Origin: Helcococcus sueciensis DSM 17243
GTDB taxonomy: Bacteria > Bacillota > Clostridia > Tissierellales > Peptoniphilaceae
Assembly (NCBI RefSeq): GCF_000423145.1
Contig: NZ_AUHK01000004.1
Span: forward strand, 25,583-89,582
Length of the DNA: 64,000 bases
Direction of reading: 5' to 3'
Below, in pieces: positions 8,627-17,849 of the stretch. Below the pieces are notes generated by a model, which was given only the letters and a program-made list of their open reading frames with translations, ran no database searches and was not told the origin of the DNA. A program made the translations under genes and the position numbers. How positions within the stretch are numbered: position 1 is the first letter of the stretch; each line of letters starts with the position of its first letter.

Positions 8627-9844
8627 ATGTATAACGTAAGACAAATTGCAGATGATACTTGGTATATCGGTGTAAACGATAACAAAACAGCTCAATTCGA
8701 AAATTTACATCCTCTACCAGAAGGAGTTACCTATAATTCATATTTAATATTAGATGAAAAAACTTGTCTATTAGATACAGTAGACTGGGGATTTGCAGAA
8801 CAATTTATAGAAAACTTAGAACATCTATTAGAAGATCGTGATTTAGATGTTGTAATTGTAAATCATATGGAACCAGACCATGCAGGTGCGCTAGGTGAAA
8901 TTATGTACAGATATCCAAATGCACATTACTATATGACTCCAAAAGCAGTAGAATTTTGTAGAAGTTTCGGTTTCCCAATTGATGATGTTCCTCATACAGA
9001 AGTTCGTGAAGGTGATACATTAGATCTTGGAAAACATGTATTAACTTTCGTTGAAGCACCAATGGTTCATTGGCCAGAAGTTATGTTCACTTATGACACA
9101 ACTACAAAAGTACTATTCTCTGCGGATGCATTTGGTACATTTGGACTTTTAGATGGTAGATTATTTGATGACGAATTAGATTTTGAAAGAGAATTTATGG
9201 ACCATGCTAGAAGATACTTTACAAATATAGTTGGTAAATATGGTAAACCAACAATGAATGCTTTAGAAAAAGCTTCTAAGATTGAAATTAAAATGATTGC
9301 TCCACTACATGGACCAATTTGGAGAAAAAATCTTGGAACTTTAATAGAAAAATATCAAAAATGGGCAACATATACTCCTGAAGAAAAAGGTGTATTAATA
9401 GTATATGGTTCAATGTATGGTCATACTGAAGAAGTTGCATATTTAATGGCTTCAATGCTTGTACAAAGAGGAATAACAAATGTTAAAGTTTATGATGCTT
9501 CAAAGACACATCTTTCATATATAATTGCTGATGGTTTCAGATTATCTCACTGGGTATTCACATCAGTAACATACAATATGACTCTTTATCCAACAGTAAA
9601 TGCAGTACTTGAAGATATGAAGATGTTAAATCTACAAAATAGAACTGTTGCAATAGTTGAAAATGGCTCATGGGCATCAAGAGCTGGAAAATTAATGCTT
9701 GATCACTTCAATTCAATGAGAAATATGAATGTACTAAATCCTGAAGCACTTTCATTCCAATCATCATTAGACGAAGAAAAAAGACCAGAACTTATTGAAT
9801 TAGTTGATAAGATTGTAGAAGATTATAATAATACAGAACTTTAA
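8627..9844 (+). CDS. fprA: FprA-type flavodiiron protein (A-type flavoprotein)
   Basis: Reduces O2 to water, or NO to N2O, protecting anaerobes. The N-terminal metallo-beta-lactamase domain holds the diiron ligands H80, E82, D84 and H85 in NHMEPDHAG, the aspartate in SADAFGTFG and the histidine in LHGPIWR. The C-terminal flavodoxin domain begins around residue 255 with IVYGSMYGHTEE as the FMN phosphate loop. The 405 residues match the family. There is no rubredoxin fusion, so a separate electron donor is needed. It is a single-gene transcript with its own promoter and terminator. Confidence 0.96.
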   Translation: MYNVRQIADDTWYIGVNDNKTAQFENLHPLPEGVTYNSYLILDEKTCLLDTVDWGFAEQFIENLEHLLEDRDLDVVIVNHMEPDHAGALGEIMYRYPNAHYYMTPKAVEFCRSFGFPIDDVPHTEVREGDTLDLGKHVLTFVEAPMVHWPEVMFTYDTTTKVLFSADAFGTFGLLDGRLFDDELDFEREFMDHARRYFTNIVGKYGKPTMNALEKASKIEIKMIAPLHGPIWRKNLGTLIEKYQKWATYTPEEKGVLIVYGSMYGHTEEVAYLMASMLVQRGITNVKVYDASKTHLSYIIADGFRLSHWVFTSVTYNMTLYPTVNAVLEDMKMLNLQNRTVAIVENGSWASRAGKLMLDHFNSMRNMNVLNPEALSFQSSLDEEKRPELIELVDKIVEDYNNTEL

Positions 9845-9911
9845 TCATTTTATCTATTAAAATTCTTAATTATATAATCATTAATAGCGTAAAATTAATA
9901 AAAATAATTTT

Positions 9912-9948
9912 AAACTCTGTAGGAATAAATTTCTTACAGAGTTTTTTA
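9912..9948 (+). terminator. Terminator of fprA
   Basis: AAACTCTGTA pairs with TACAGAGTTT and is followed by a T tract. Confidence 0.85.
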
Positions 9949-9975
9949 TAATTTAAGATTATTACTTAAAATATA

Positions 9976-10014
9976 AAAGATGTTATAAATAATAAAAATT
10001 TTATAACATCTTTT
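9976..10014 (-). terminator. Terminator of pepF
   Basis: AAAGATGTTATAA pairs with TTATAACATCTTT, and the minus strand continues into a T-rich run. It lies just past the pepF stop codon. Confidence 0.8.
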
Positions 10015-10035
10015 CATATTTAAAAGTTTAATTTA

Positions 10036-11838
10036 TTATATTTCTTCCATTTCTTTTGAGATTTCTTCAATTTCGTCGATTAATGATCCTATATATGCAA
10101 TAGTTTCTTTAAGCGGATTATCAGTTGAAACATCTACACCTGCAGCCTTGGCAAGCTCTTCTGGAGATTTTGTTCCACCCATTTTAAGAACTTCTATCCA
10201 TTTAGAAGCTGCTTCTTCTCCATTTTGTTTAATCATTCTTGAAACTTGTGTACCTATAGTAAGGCCTGCTGAATAAGTATATGGATATAAACCCATATAA
10301 TAATGTGGTTGTCTCATCCAGGTTAGTTCTGCACCTTTAGTAAGTTCAACTGAATCACCCCAAAACTTTTCAAGTGTTTCTTTGAAAAGTTTTGATAAAA
10401 TTTTTGCGTTTACTTGACCACCTTTATCTATAATTTTATAAACTTCTCTTTGATAATGAGCTTCTAATAAATGAGTTACAAAATTATGATAATATGTTTT
10501 TGAAATCATTTGTGAAAGAACCCATCTTTTCATTCTTTTATCATTTTTCTTTTCAGCAACTTCTAAAAGATAATTTTCAACTAAAAGTTCATTTGTTGTA
10601 GAAGGAGCTTCAACAAAATACATAGAAGGTTCAGAATTTAATACAGATTGATTTTCGTGAGTTAATTGGAAATGTCCAGCATGTCCTAATTCGTGAGCTA
10701 AAGTCATAACATCTGACATGATCCCATTAAAAGTCATACATATATATGATGGTGTTCCATAAGGTGATGCACAAAAAGCTCCTGTAGATTTACCTTCATT
10801 ATTTGCATAGTCAATCCATCTATTATTAAATGCTTCTTTCATTATTTCAAGATAATCCTCTCCTAATATATTCAGACCATCGAGAACATATTTTTGTGCT
10901 TCATCAAATGAAATCTTATTTGAATATGACGGATCTATCTCTACTTTTAAATCTGCATAAGTCATTTTATCTAATTTATATATTGATTTAATAATATTTG
11001 CATATTTTCTCAAATGTGGGGCTAGCTCTTCCATTATAAGATCAATTTGTCTATTATATAAATCTCTTGAAACTTTTTGTCCACTTAATAAGTAGTCAAT
11101 CACTGACTCAAATCCTCTTAGAGTAGAAATAGTTTTTTCTTTCTGAACTTGCGCATTATATGCTGAAGCTGTTGTATTTTGATATTTTGCAATTTCGTCT
11201 GAAAATGCTCTAAATCCTTTTCTTCTAATTTCAGTGTTTTTTTCGTATTCTATCTCACCTTCAAAAATATTATATGAAAGCTTATTATCTTTTCCATCAG
11301 CTTTAAAATCAGGAAAGTCTATATCTTTTGCTTTTGTTTCATTATAAAGTGTATATGGAAATCTTAATGTTGCAGAAAGACTTGCAAAAGCTTTTTCAAC
11401 TTCAGGATGTAATGCATGAGCTTTTTGTTCTAAAACTTCATCTATAAATACTTCCGCATTTTTATTGCTTTTAGCTTCTTTCAATAAGTTTTCATCCAAT
11501 AGAATTAATTCGCTTGTATAAAAACTAAGTTTTGATAAATATTCTGATACTAATGAATAAAATTGAAACTCCCTTTCACTATATTCCTCATCAAATGCAT
11601 CTACATTTGTAGGTAATGTTGCATATGAATTAATTTTGGAAAGTATTTCATATATAGATATAAAATCTTCTAAAGATTTATCTAATAAATTTTTATCATC
11701 TAATTTACCTTGATAATCATTAACAAAATTATCAACCAATTCCTTAAATTTTTCTAATGCATTATTATAATCTTCTTCTGTCTTATATATATGAGCTATA
11801 TCCCATGTTTGATTTAATGCTACTTCATTTCTTTTCAT
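10036..11838 (-). CDS. pepF: Oligoendopeptidase F (M3B zinc peptidase)
   Basis: Cytoplasmic zinc metallopeptidase that cleaves short peptides. The active-site motif HELGH occupies residues 382-386 within LAHELGHAGH, with the downstream glutamate helix around SEPSMYFVEAPSTTNELL. The length of 600 and N-terminal NQTWDIAHIY are typical of PepF. The start has AGGAGGTATT directly upstream. It is monocistronic, with its own terminator. Role: recycling of peptides, probably important in an amino-acid or peptide fermenter. Confidence 0.96.
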   Translation of the reverse strand: MKRNEVALNQTWDIAHIYKTEEDYNNALEKFKELVDNFVNDYQGKLDDKNLLDKSLEDFISIYEILSKINSYATLPTNVDAFDEEYSEREFQFYSLVSEYLSKLSFYTSELILLDENLLKEAKSNKNAEVFIDEVLEQKAHALHPEVEKAFASLSATLRFPYTLYNETKAKDIDFPDFKADGKDNKLSYNIFEGEIEYEKNTEIRRKGFRAFSDEIAKYQNTTASAYNAQVQKEKTISTLRGFESVIDYLLSGQKVSRDLYNRQIDLIMEELAPHLRKYANIIKSIYKLDKMTYADLKVEIDPSYSNKISFDEAQKYVLDGLNILGEDYLEIMKEAFNNRWIDYANNEGKSTGAFCASPYGTPSYICMTFNGIMSDVMTLAHELGHAGHFQLTHENQSVLNSEPSMYFVEAPSTTNELLVENYLLEVAEKKNDKRMKRWVLSQMISKTYYHNFVTHLLEAHYQREVYKIIDKGGQVNAKILSKLFKETLEKFWGDSVELTKGAELTWMRQPHYYMGLYPYTYSAGLTIGTQVSRMIKQNGEEAASKWIEVLKMGGTKSPEELAKAAGVDVSTDNPLKETIAYIGSLIDEIEEISKEMEEI

Positions 11839-11901
11839 AATACCTCCTATTATATTTAATAAAATTTATTGAAAATATTATAACATATAAAAAAATAAAA
11901 A

Positions 11902-11941
11902 ATGTATAAACTCAAGTTTTATATAGCTTGAGTTTATACAT
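11902..11941 (-). terminator. Terminator of the PH-domain gene (possibly bidirectional)
   Basis: A 14-bp stem (TGTATAAACTCAAG with CTTGAGTTTATACA) with an AT-rich loop. The minus strand continues as a long T-rich tail. Confidence 0.88.
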
Positions 11942-11952
11942 TTTGATTTTAA

Positions 11953-12585
11953 TTATCTATCATTATTGTCAAGATTTGTATTATATCCTCTATTTGTACT
12001 AGGTCTATATTCATTTGGAAATTGTTGATCTGTTACTACATCCAACATATTCTTTTTCAATAATTTATATACTTCATATGGTCTATCTATACCTATTAGT
12101 CTATGCCCATATTCTACATATCTAGAATCTCCTGAATTATAACTTCTATCAGGTGTTAGTTGTATAGTTCCTTTATTTCTCATTTTTTCTAATAAGCCAA
12201 CATTTACATTTAATTTATCTATTTCTCTATATTCTATACTTTGGACATCTGTACCTATTATACCTGAAATTATATAAACTCTTTTATCCGTAATTATATA
12301 TCTAATCCTACTTGATTGGAATAGTCTTACAATTGGACTTATTATGAAAAATCCAATTGGGAACAATAACATCAGTCTTGGTATGAGACTGAAAAAATTA
12401 AATGGTTGAAATGGAACATCACCAAAGCTATTAAAACCTCTTGATATTGTAACTACAATCCCCGTCCACACCAAAACAAATAAAACGACGAAAATGTTTC
12501 TCAAATGCCAAAGTGTGTATACAACAGTATCTGGTTTTAATTCCTCTAAAATTTTTTCATTATCTTCTACAAATTCTCTATACAT
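11953..12585 (-). CDS. Membrane-anchored bacterial PH (bPH2) domain protein
   Basis: 210 residues. Two hydrophobic helices (about residues 29-45 and 68-88) are followed by IRYIITDKRVYIISGIIGTDVQSIEYREIDKLNV, which is the start of a bPH2/YdbS-type domain. The tail is polar and Asn-rich. Such proteins sit in the membrane with the PH domain facing the cytoplasm, and their role is not defined. It lies 24 bp after the Cof phosphatase gene on the same strand, so the two may be cotranscribed. Confidence 0.8.
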   Translation of the reverse strand: MYREFVEDNEKILEELKPDTVVYTLWHLRNIFVVLFVLVWTGIVVTISRGFNSFGDVPFQPFNFFSLIPRLMLLFPIGFFIISPIVRLFQSSRIRYIITDKRVYIISGIIGTDVQSIEYREIDKLNVNVGLLEKMRNKGTIQLTPDRSYNSGDSRYVEYGHRLIGIDRPYEVYKLLKKNMLDVVTDQQFPNEYRPSTNRGYNTNLDNNDR

Positions 12586-12609
12586 ATATATCTCCTTATT
12601 ATATATTGT

Positions 12610-13461
12610 CTATATTTGTCCTTTTTTGTTTCGATATTTTTCTATAAAATCCATATTTACATTTGAATTTATTTCTTCTAATAATTCAATTACAGCGCTA
12701 TCATCATTTGAACCAATTTGATATTTAGCTATTTTTAATAATTCATCAGATGAATCCTTCATTGCAATTGAATATTTTGCTTCTTGCATCATAGAAATGT
12801 CATTGTTGCTATCCCCAAATGTAACAGTTTCGTCTTCATCTACATTATATTTTTCTTGAAGATATTTTAATCCAATATGCTTTCCACCATCTTTAGAAAA
12901 TATATCCATCCACTGTACTCCACTTTTACAAACCTGTAAATTTGGATATTTATCTTGTAATTCTACAGATATATTATAAACATCATCAATTCTTTTTAAA
13001 GTTGAAAGTCCCACAAGTAATATTTTTTCATCTTTTGGAATATCTTCAAAACTTTCCATTTCAATTAAATTTTTAAATAATTTTGAAAATTCTTCAAAAA
13101 TATAATCTTCACTTTTCAGTAAATACATTCCTTTATCAGTGTTTACTTGCACATAAAAATCATCTAATTTAGATACATAATCAAATACTTCTTTAGCTTC
13201 TTCTCTATCTATTGAATTTATATGAAAAATTTCACGACCTTTTGAAATTGTATTTCCATTGTCCGTAGCAAAATATAGATATGGTATAGTTTCATCATCA
13301 ATGTAATGTAAGGATTGTGAAAAACTATTCCCCGTTGCTATAGCTACAATTATTCCTTTTTCATATAAATTTTTAACTACATTTCTAAATCTTACTTTAT
13401 CATATTGTTGATCGTTTCTTAGAAGAGTTCCATCTAAGTCTATTGCGATTAACTTTACCAT
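12610..13461 (-). CDS. Cof-type HAD-IIB phosphatase
   Basis: 283 residues. Motif I is DLDGTLLRN near the start (catalytic aspartates D8 and D10). The ATGN segment gives motif II, and GGKHIGLKYL followed by VTFGDSNNDISM gives motifs III and IV. The large C2B cap marks it as a Cof/YkrA-type phosphatase, a group acting on sugar phosphates, nucleotides or PLP. The substrate cannot be told from sequence. It has AAGGAT as ribosome binding site and precedes the PH-domain gene. Confidence 0.9.
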   Translation of the reverse strand: MVKLIAIDLDGTLLRNDQQYDKVRFRNVVKNLYEKGIIVAIATGNSFSQSLHYIDDETIPYLYFATDNGNTISKGREIFHINSIDREEAKEVFDYVSKLDDFYVQVNTDKGMYLLKSEDYIFEEFSKLFKNLIEMESFEDIPKDEKILLVGLSTLKRIDDVYNISVELQDKYPNLQVCKSGVQWMDIFSKDGGKHIGLKYLQEKYNVDEDETVTFGDSNNDISMMQEAKYSIAMKDSSDELLKIAKYQIGSNDDSAVIELLEEINSNVNMDFIEKYRNKKGQI

Positions 13462-13621
13462 AAAAGATCCTTTCTAAAAATAATTATTTCATTGTTTCGA
13501 ATTAATTATTATTAATTATACCCTCTATTTATATAATTCTATCATTTTTATTTTATTAAAATCAAAATTGCAATATATAATTTAACTTATTTTTTACAAA
13601 AGATTTTTACTTTATATATAA

Positions 13622-13653
13622 AAAAGGCTAGAAATTAATATTTCTAGCCTTTT
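13622..13653 (-). terminator. Terminator of ileS
   Basis: AAAAGGCTAGAAAT pairs with ATTTCTAGCCTTTT across a four-base loop and continues into a T-rich run on the minus strand, 15 bp past the ileS stop. Confidence 0.88.
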
Positions 13654-13668
13654 AATCAAAACTTCTTA

Positions 13669-16600
13669 CTAAACTCTCTTTAAAACAAATTTTACTTTTC
13701 TATCATTCAATTCTTGTTCATCAACATCTAATTTTTCTCTAATAAGTTTTGTAGCAAGTGTTTCTTCCATAATTTCATCTTTGAAGTTCTCAAATGATTT
13801 GAATGTTTCATCATCAGTATCTACTGAGATTTCTATTTCATCTGTTACTTCATACCCATTTTGTTTTCTTTGTTGTTGAACTTTTGATACTAATTCTCTC
13901 ATATATCCTTCGTCACGAAGCTCTGGTGTTAATTCCGTATCAAGAATTACAAAGATATTTTTATCCATGGTTATATCAAAACCTTCTTTACTTGATATAC
14001 GAACTTCGATGTATTCTTTCTTGATTTCTACATCTTCACCATTTAATTTCATAACTACTGGACTTTCTTCTAATCTATCCAATAAATCTTTAGAATCTAA
14101 TGATTTTAGCTCTTTTGCTAAAGCTCCAACATTTTTCCCTAAAATTGACCCAGCTACTTTGAAATTTGGTTTTAATTCAAAGTTCATATATTTTGATAAA
14201 TCATCACTAAATACAACTTCTTTAACGTTTAACTCATCTTTTATTAATGATAATACATCTTGTAATAAAGTTTCATGTGATTTATCTAGAAGTATTTCTG
14301 ATAATGGTTGTCTTACTTTTATACCTGCATCTTCTCTTGATGATCTCCCAAGAGTAACAATCTTTCTAACTAAGTCCATTTTTTCTTCTAATTTTTCGTC
14401 TATTAAAGACTCATCAAGTTCTGGAAGTATTTCTAAATGAACAGATTCTCCATCTGTTAGATTGTGATACATTTCTTCTGTTGTAAATGGTATAATTGGC
14501 GCTAAAAGTTTTGTAACCCCCAGTAATACTTCATAAGTTGTATTATATACTGATTTTTTATCTTCATTTATTTCGGATTGCCAAAATCTTCTTCTATTTC
14601 TTCTTATATACCAGTTTGAAAAATCTTCTACTAGGAATTCAGAAATTGCTCTTGCAACATTTGTATATTCAAACATTGCCATTTCTTTGTTGTAGTAGTC
14701 AATCAATGAATTGTATTTTGAAATTAACCATCTATCAATTTCTTGTCTATCTTCATAGTCAACAAAGAATGATGTAGGATCTATACCGTCTGTTTCAGCA
14801 TATAGCTGGAAGAATGAATAGATATTTCTATAAGTTCTAAATAGTTTTGCTTCAACTTCTCTAACACCATCTTCATCGAATTTTGTTGGTATCCATGCTG
14901 GAGAAACATATATTGAATAGAATCTTACAGCATCTGCTCCGTATTTATCAAACATTTCAAATGGATCTAATGTATTTCCTTTTGATTTAGACATTTTTTT
15001 GCCTTCTTTATCTAAAACAAGATCATTTGAAAGTACATTTTTGTATGGAGCAACACCTTTATACATTGTAGATATAGCCATCAAAGTGTAGAACCATCCT
15101 CTTGTTTGATCTATACCTTCAGAAATAAAATCTGCTGGGAATAGATTTTTGAATTTTTCTTGATTTTCAAATGGATAGTGGTTTTGTGCAAATGGCATAG
15201 CACCAGAATCAAACCAAACGTCCATTACATCTGGAACTCTGGTATAAATTGATCCATCTTCCCCTCTAAGATGAATATTATCCACAAATGGTCTGTGTAA
15301 ATCTAAAGTTTCGATATCGATATCTTCTACAGCCTTTTCTTTAAGCTCTTGTCTTGAACCTACTGTCATAAAATCACCTTTATCATTTACCCAAACAGGT
15401 AGTGGTGTTCCCCAGTATCTTGAACGTGATATCGCCCAGTCTTTTATGTTTTCTAACCAGTTTCCAAATCTCTTTTCACCTGTATAAGAAGGATACCAAT
15501 TCACAGTATTATTATTTGCAATCATTTGATCTTTTACTTTAGTTGTAGCTAAATACCATGATGGTTTTGAATAATAAATTAATGGAGTACCACATCTCCA
15601 ACAATGTGGATAATTATGTTCCATTTTTTGTTTACTATATACTTTTCCTTGTTCACCCAAATATATAATAATATCAAGGTCAGCATCCATTACTGCTCTT
15701 CCTTCCCAAGGTGTTGTTGTGAATTTACCTTCGTCATTTACTGGGTTTACAAGTGGTAAATTATATTTTAACCCTACTTGATAGTCATCTTCACCAAATG
15801 CTGGTGCTGAGTGAACTATACCTGTACCATCATCAATAGATACATAATCTGCAAGAGTTACAAAGAAGGCTTTTTTATTTACTTCAACAAATGGTAATAA
15901 TTGCTCATATTCAAGATATTCTAAATCTCTACCTTTCATTTCTTCTACAATTGTAAAATCATCGCCTAAAACTTTGTTTGCTAAAGATTTTGCAAGATAA
16001 TAATATTCTTCATTTTGTTTTACTTTTACATAATCAATATCTGGACCAACTGTAAGCGCTACGTTTGAAGGTAAAGTCCATGGAGTTGTTGTCCATGCTA
16101 AGAAATATTCATTATCGACATCTTTTCTCTTAAATTTCACAGTAGCTGTTTGTGATTTTATCATTTTATATCCAAGAGCTACTTCATGGGAAGCAAGTCC
16201 TGTACCACATCTTGGACAATATGGTAAAATCTTCGCTCCTTCATATAAAAGACCTTTTTTATTGAAATCATCAAGAAGATGCCACACAGTTTCAATATAA
16301 TCATTATCAAGTGTTATATATGGATTATCCATATCAGCTAAAAACGCCATTCTATCTGACATATCCTTCCACATATCACTATATGTAAATACTGACTCTC
16401 TACACACTTTGTTAAACTTTTCTATACCATATTCTTCAATTTCTTTTTTGCTGTTTAATTTCAATTTCTTTTCAGCTTCAATTTCTACAGGAAGTCCATG
16501 TGTATCCCAACCAGCTTTTCTTTCTACATAATACCCTTGCATAGTTTTGTGTCTAACTGTCATATCTTTTAAAGTACGAGAAATTACATGGTGAATACCT

Positions 16601-16761
16601 GGTTTACCATTTGCTGTAGGTGGCCCATCAAAGAATACGTATCTTTCTCCATTTTTTCGTGTGTCTGTAGATAGTTTTAAAAGATTTATCTCTTTCCAAT
16701 ATTCGGAAATAGATTGTTCTCTCTCTTTAACCGACTTATCGTTTAATGCCTTAAATTTCAT
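13669..16761 (-). CDS. ileS: Isoleucyl-tRNA synthetase, type 2 (IleRS2-like)
   Basis: Charges tRNA-Ile; class I synthetase of 1030 residues. The N terminus has FDGPPTANGKPGIHHV, where the usual HIGH motif is read as G55-I56-H57-H58. The second signature KMSKS is intact in GKKMSKSKGN. AGWDTHGLPVE and the editing-domain WTTTPWTLPSN are conserved. The length and the TANGKP context point to the eukaryote-like IleRS2 class, which is naturally tolerant of mupirocin. It is controlled by the T-box leader upstream. The enzyme identity is certain; the type-2 call and resistance are inferred. Confidence 0.97.
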   Translation of the reverse strand: MKFKALNDKSVKEREQSISEYWKEINLLKLSTDTRKNGERYVFFDGPPTANGKPGIHHVISRTLKDMTVRHKTMQGYYVERKAGWDTHGLPVEIEAEKKLKLNSKKEIEEYGIEKFNKVCRESVFTYSDMWKDMSDRMAFLADMDNPYITLDNDYIETVWHLLDDFNKKGLLYEGAKILPYCPRCGTGLASHEVALGYKMIKSQTATVKFKRKDVDNEYFLAWTTTPWTLPSNVALTVGPDIDYVKVKQNEEYYYLAKSLANKVLGDDFTIVEEMKGRDLEYLEYEQLLPFVEVNKKAFFVTLADYVSIDDGTGIVHSAPAFGEDDYQVGLKYNLPLVNPVNDEGKFTTTPWEGRAVMDADLDIIIYLGEQGKVYSKQKMEHNYPHCWRCGTPLIYYSKPSWYLATTKVKDQMIANNNTVNWYPSYTGEKRFGNWLENIKDWAISRSRYWGTPLPVWVNDKGDFMTVGSRQELKEKAVEDIDIETLDLHRPFVDNIHLRGEDGSIYTRVPDVMDVWFDSGAMPFAQNHYPFENQEKFKNLFPADFISEGIDQTRGWFYTLMAISTMYKGVAPYKNVLSNDLVLDKEGKKMSKSKGNTLDPFEMFDKYGADAVRFYSIYVSPAWIPTKFDEDGVREVEAKLFRTYRNIYSFFQLYAETDGIDPTSFFVDYEDRQEIDRWLISKYNSLIDYYNKEMAMFEYTNVARAISEFLVEDFSNWYIRRNRRRFWQSEINEDKKSVYNTTYEVLLGVTKLLAPIIPFTTEEMYHNLTDGESVHLEILPELDESLIDEKLEEKMDLVRKIVTLGRSSREDAGIKVRQPLSEILLDKSHETLLQDVLSLIKDELNVKEVVFSDDLSKYMNFELKPNFKVAGSILGKNVGALAKELKSLDSKDLLDRLEESPVVMKLNGEDVEIKKEYIEVRISSKEGFDITMDKNIFVILDTELTPELRDEGYMRELVSKVQQQRKQNGYEVTDEIEISVDTDDETFKSFENFKDEIMEETLATKLIREKLDVDEQELNDRKVKFVLKRV

Positions 16762-16824
16762 AATTCCTCCAATATGTTTTTTCCCATTTGAATGTGACCC
16801 ATGTATTTAATTCAAAATGAATAT

Positions 16825-17050
16825 TAAAAAACCCTATATATACAAAAGTATATATAGGGACGTCAATAACGTGGTACCACCCAAATTCATCAAAATTTGA
16901 TCTCATAAATGCTTAACGCGCATACACGTATTTTCCTACTATATTCAGAAAATCTTCTCATAAGTGATCTTCACACATATTTCACGAGCTTTTTTCACCA
17001 ACCAAAGCCTCTCTGTCGATTCATATATGCTACTGTCTTAATCATCGAAT
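16825..17050 (-). promoter_or_regulatory. T-box riboswitch leader of ileS
   Basis: The minus strand carries the T-box core GGGTGGTACCACG (complement at about 16869-16882). The terminator CCCTATATATAC / GTATATATAGGG with six T follows (16826-16858). Upstream, Stem I has the GACAGAGAGG element, and a likely specifier ATC (Ile) lies in GAAGATCACTT. Uncharged tRNA-Ile would bind and stabilise the antiterminator. The specifier agrees with the gene downstream. This leader fills most of the gap between ileS and the ABC transporter. Confidence 0.95.
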
Positions 17051-17065
17051 TTCACAATTAAAATA

Positions 17066-17094
17066 ATTATATATTAATTATTAAAAATTTTCAA
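17066..17094 (-). promoter_or_regulatory. Promoter of the T-box/ileS transcript
   Basis: TTGAAA (complement at 17089-17094) and TATAAT (complement at 17066-17071) with 17-bp spacing, just upstream of Stem I. Confidence 0.78.
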
Positions 17095-17112
17095 TATTTT
17101 ATAAATAATCAT

Positions 17113-17841
17113 TTATTTTATTTTTAAAAATTCTCTAGTTCTATTATGTTCTGGATTTGTAAATATCTTTTCTGGTGACGCATCTTCGAGTATTATTCCA
17201 TTATTCATAAATATTACTCTATCAGATACTTGTCTTGCAAAATCCATTTCATGAGTTACAACAATCATAGTAAATCCTAACTCTGCCAAATGTTTCATAG
17301 TTGATAATACTTCAGAAACCATTTCTGGATCAAGCGCAGATGTCGGCTCATCAAATAGCATCACTTTTGGCTCCATTGCTAAAGCTCTGGCAATAGCTAC
17401 TCTTTGCTTTTGCCCACCAGATAGTTGAGATGGCATTGCATTTTGATATTCATCCATTCCTACTAATTTTAAATAGTGAAGAGCTTTTTGTACAGATAAA
17501 TCTTTAGATCTATTCAAAACTTTTTCTTGAGCTATTGTTGCATTTTTTAGTGCCGTCATATTGTTGAAAAGATTGAATTGTTGAAATACCATTCCTAAAT
17601 CTTTTCTATATTTATTATGATCAATATTTGTGTCTAAAACATTTTTGCCTTCAAATATTATTTCACCAGAATCTGGTTCCTCTAAGAGATTAATACATCT
17701 TAAAAGTGTTGATTTTCCAGATCCTGAAGAACCGATTATTGTAATTACCTCTCCCTCATTAACAGAAAAATCTACCCCCTTTAAAACTTCGTTATTTCCA
17801 AATGATTTTTTTAAATTTTTAATTTCTAATAAAACTCCCAT
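17113..17841 (-). CDS. Polar amino-acid ABC transporter, ATP-binding protein
   Basis: GlnQ-type ATPase of 242 residues. Walker A is [10 protein letters not shown], the Q-loop region is MVFQQFNLF, the signature is [15 protein letters not shown] and Walker B is [12 protein letters not shown], followed by the switch histidine in VVTHEMDFA. It lies 8 bp after the fused binding-protein/permease gene, with TTAGGAGC in the junction. The two genes make a complete two-polypeptide importer. The amino acid carried is not clear from sequence. Confidence 0.95.
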   Translation of the reverse strand: MGVLLEIKNLKKSFGNNEVLKGVDFSVNEGEVITIIGSSGSGKSTLLRCINLLEEPDSGEIIFEGKNVLDTNIDHNKYRKDLGMVFQQFNLFNNMTALKNATIAQEKVLNRSKDLSVQKALHYLKLVGMDEYQNAMPSQLSGGQKQRVAIARALAMEPKVMLFDEPTSALDPEMVSEVLSTMKHLAELGFTMIVVTHEMDFARQVSDRVIFMNNGIILEDASPEKIFTNPEHNRTREFLKIK

Positions 17842-17849
17842 AGTTGCTC

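Noticed and set aside
13967..14440. 157-codon plus-strand frame opposite ileS
   Set aside because: It lies wholly inside the ileS coding sequence on the other strand, has no ribosome binding site, and its sequence is the low-complexity complement of a conserved gene.
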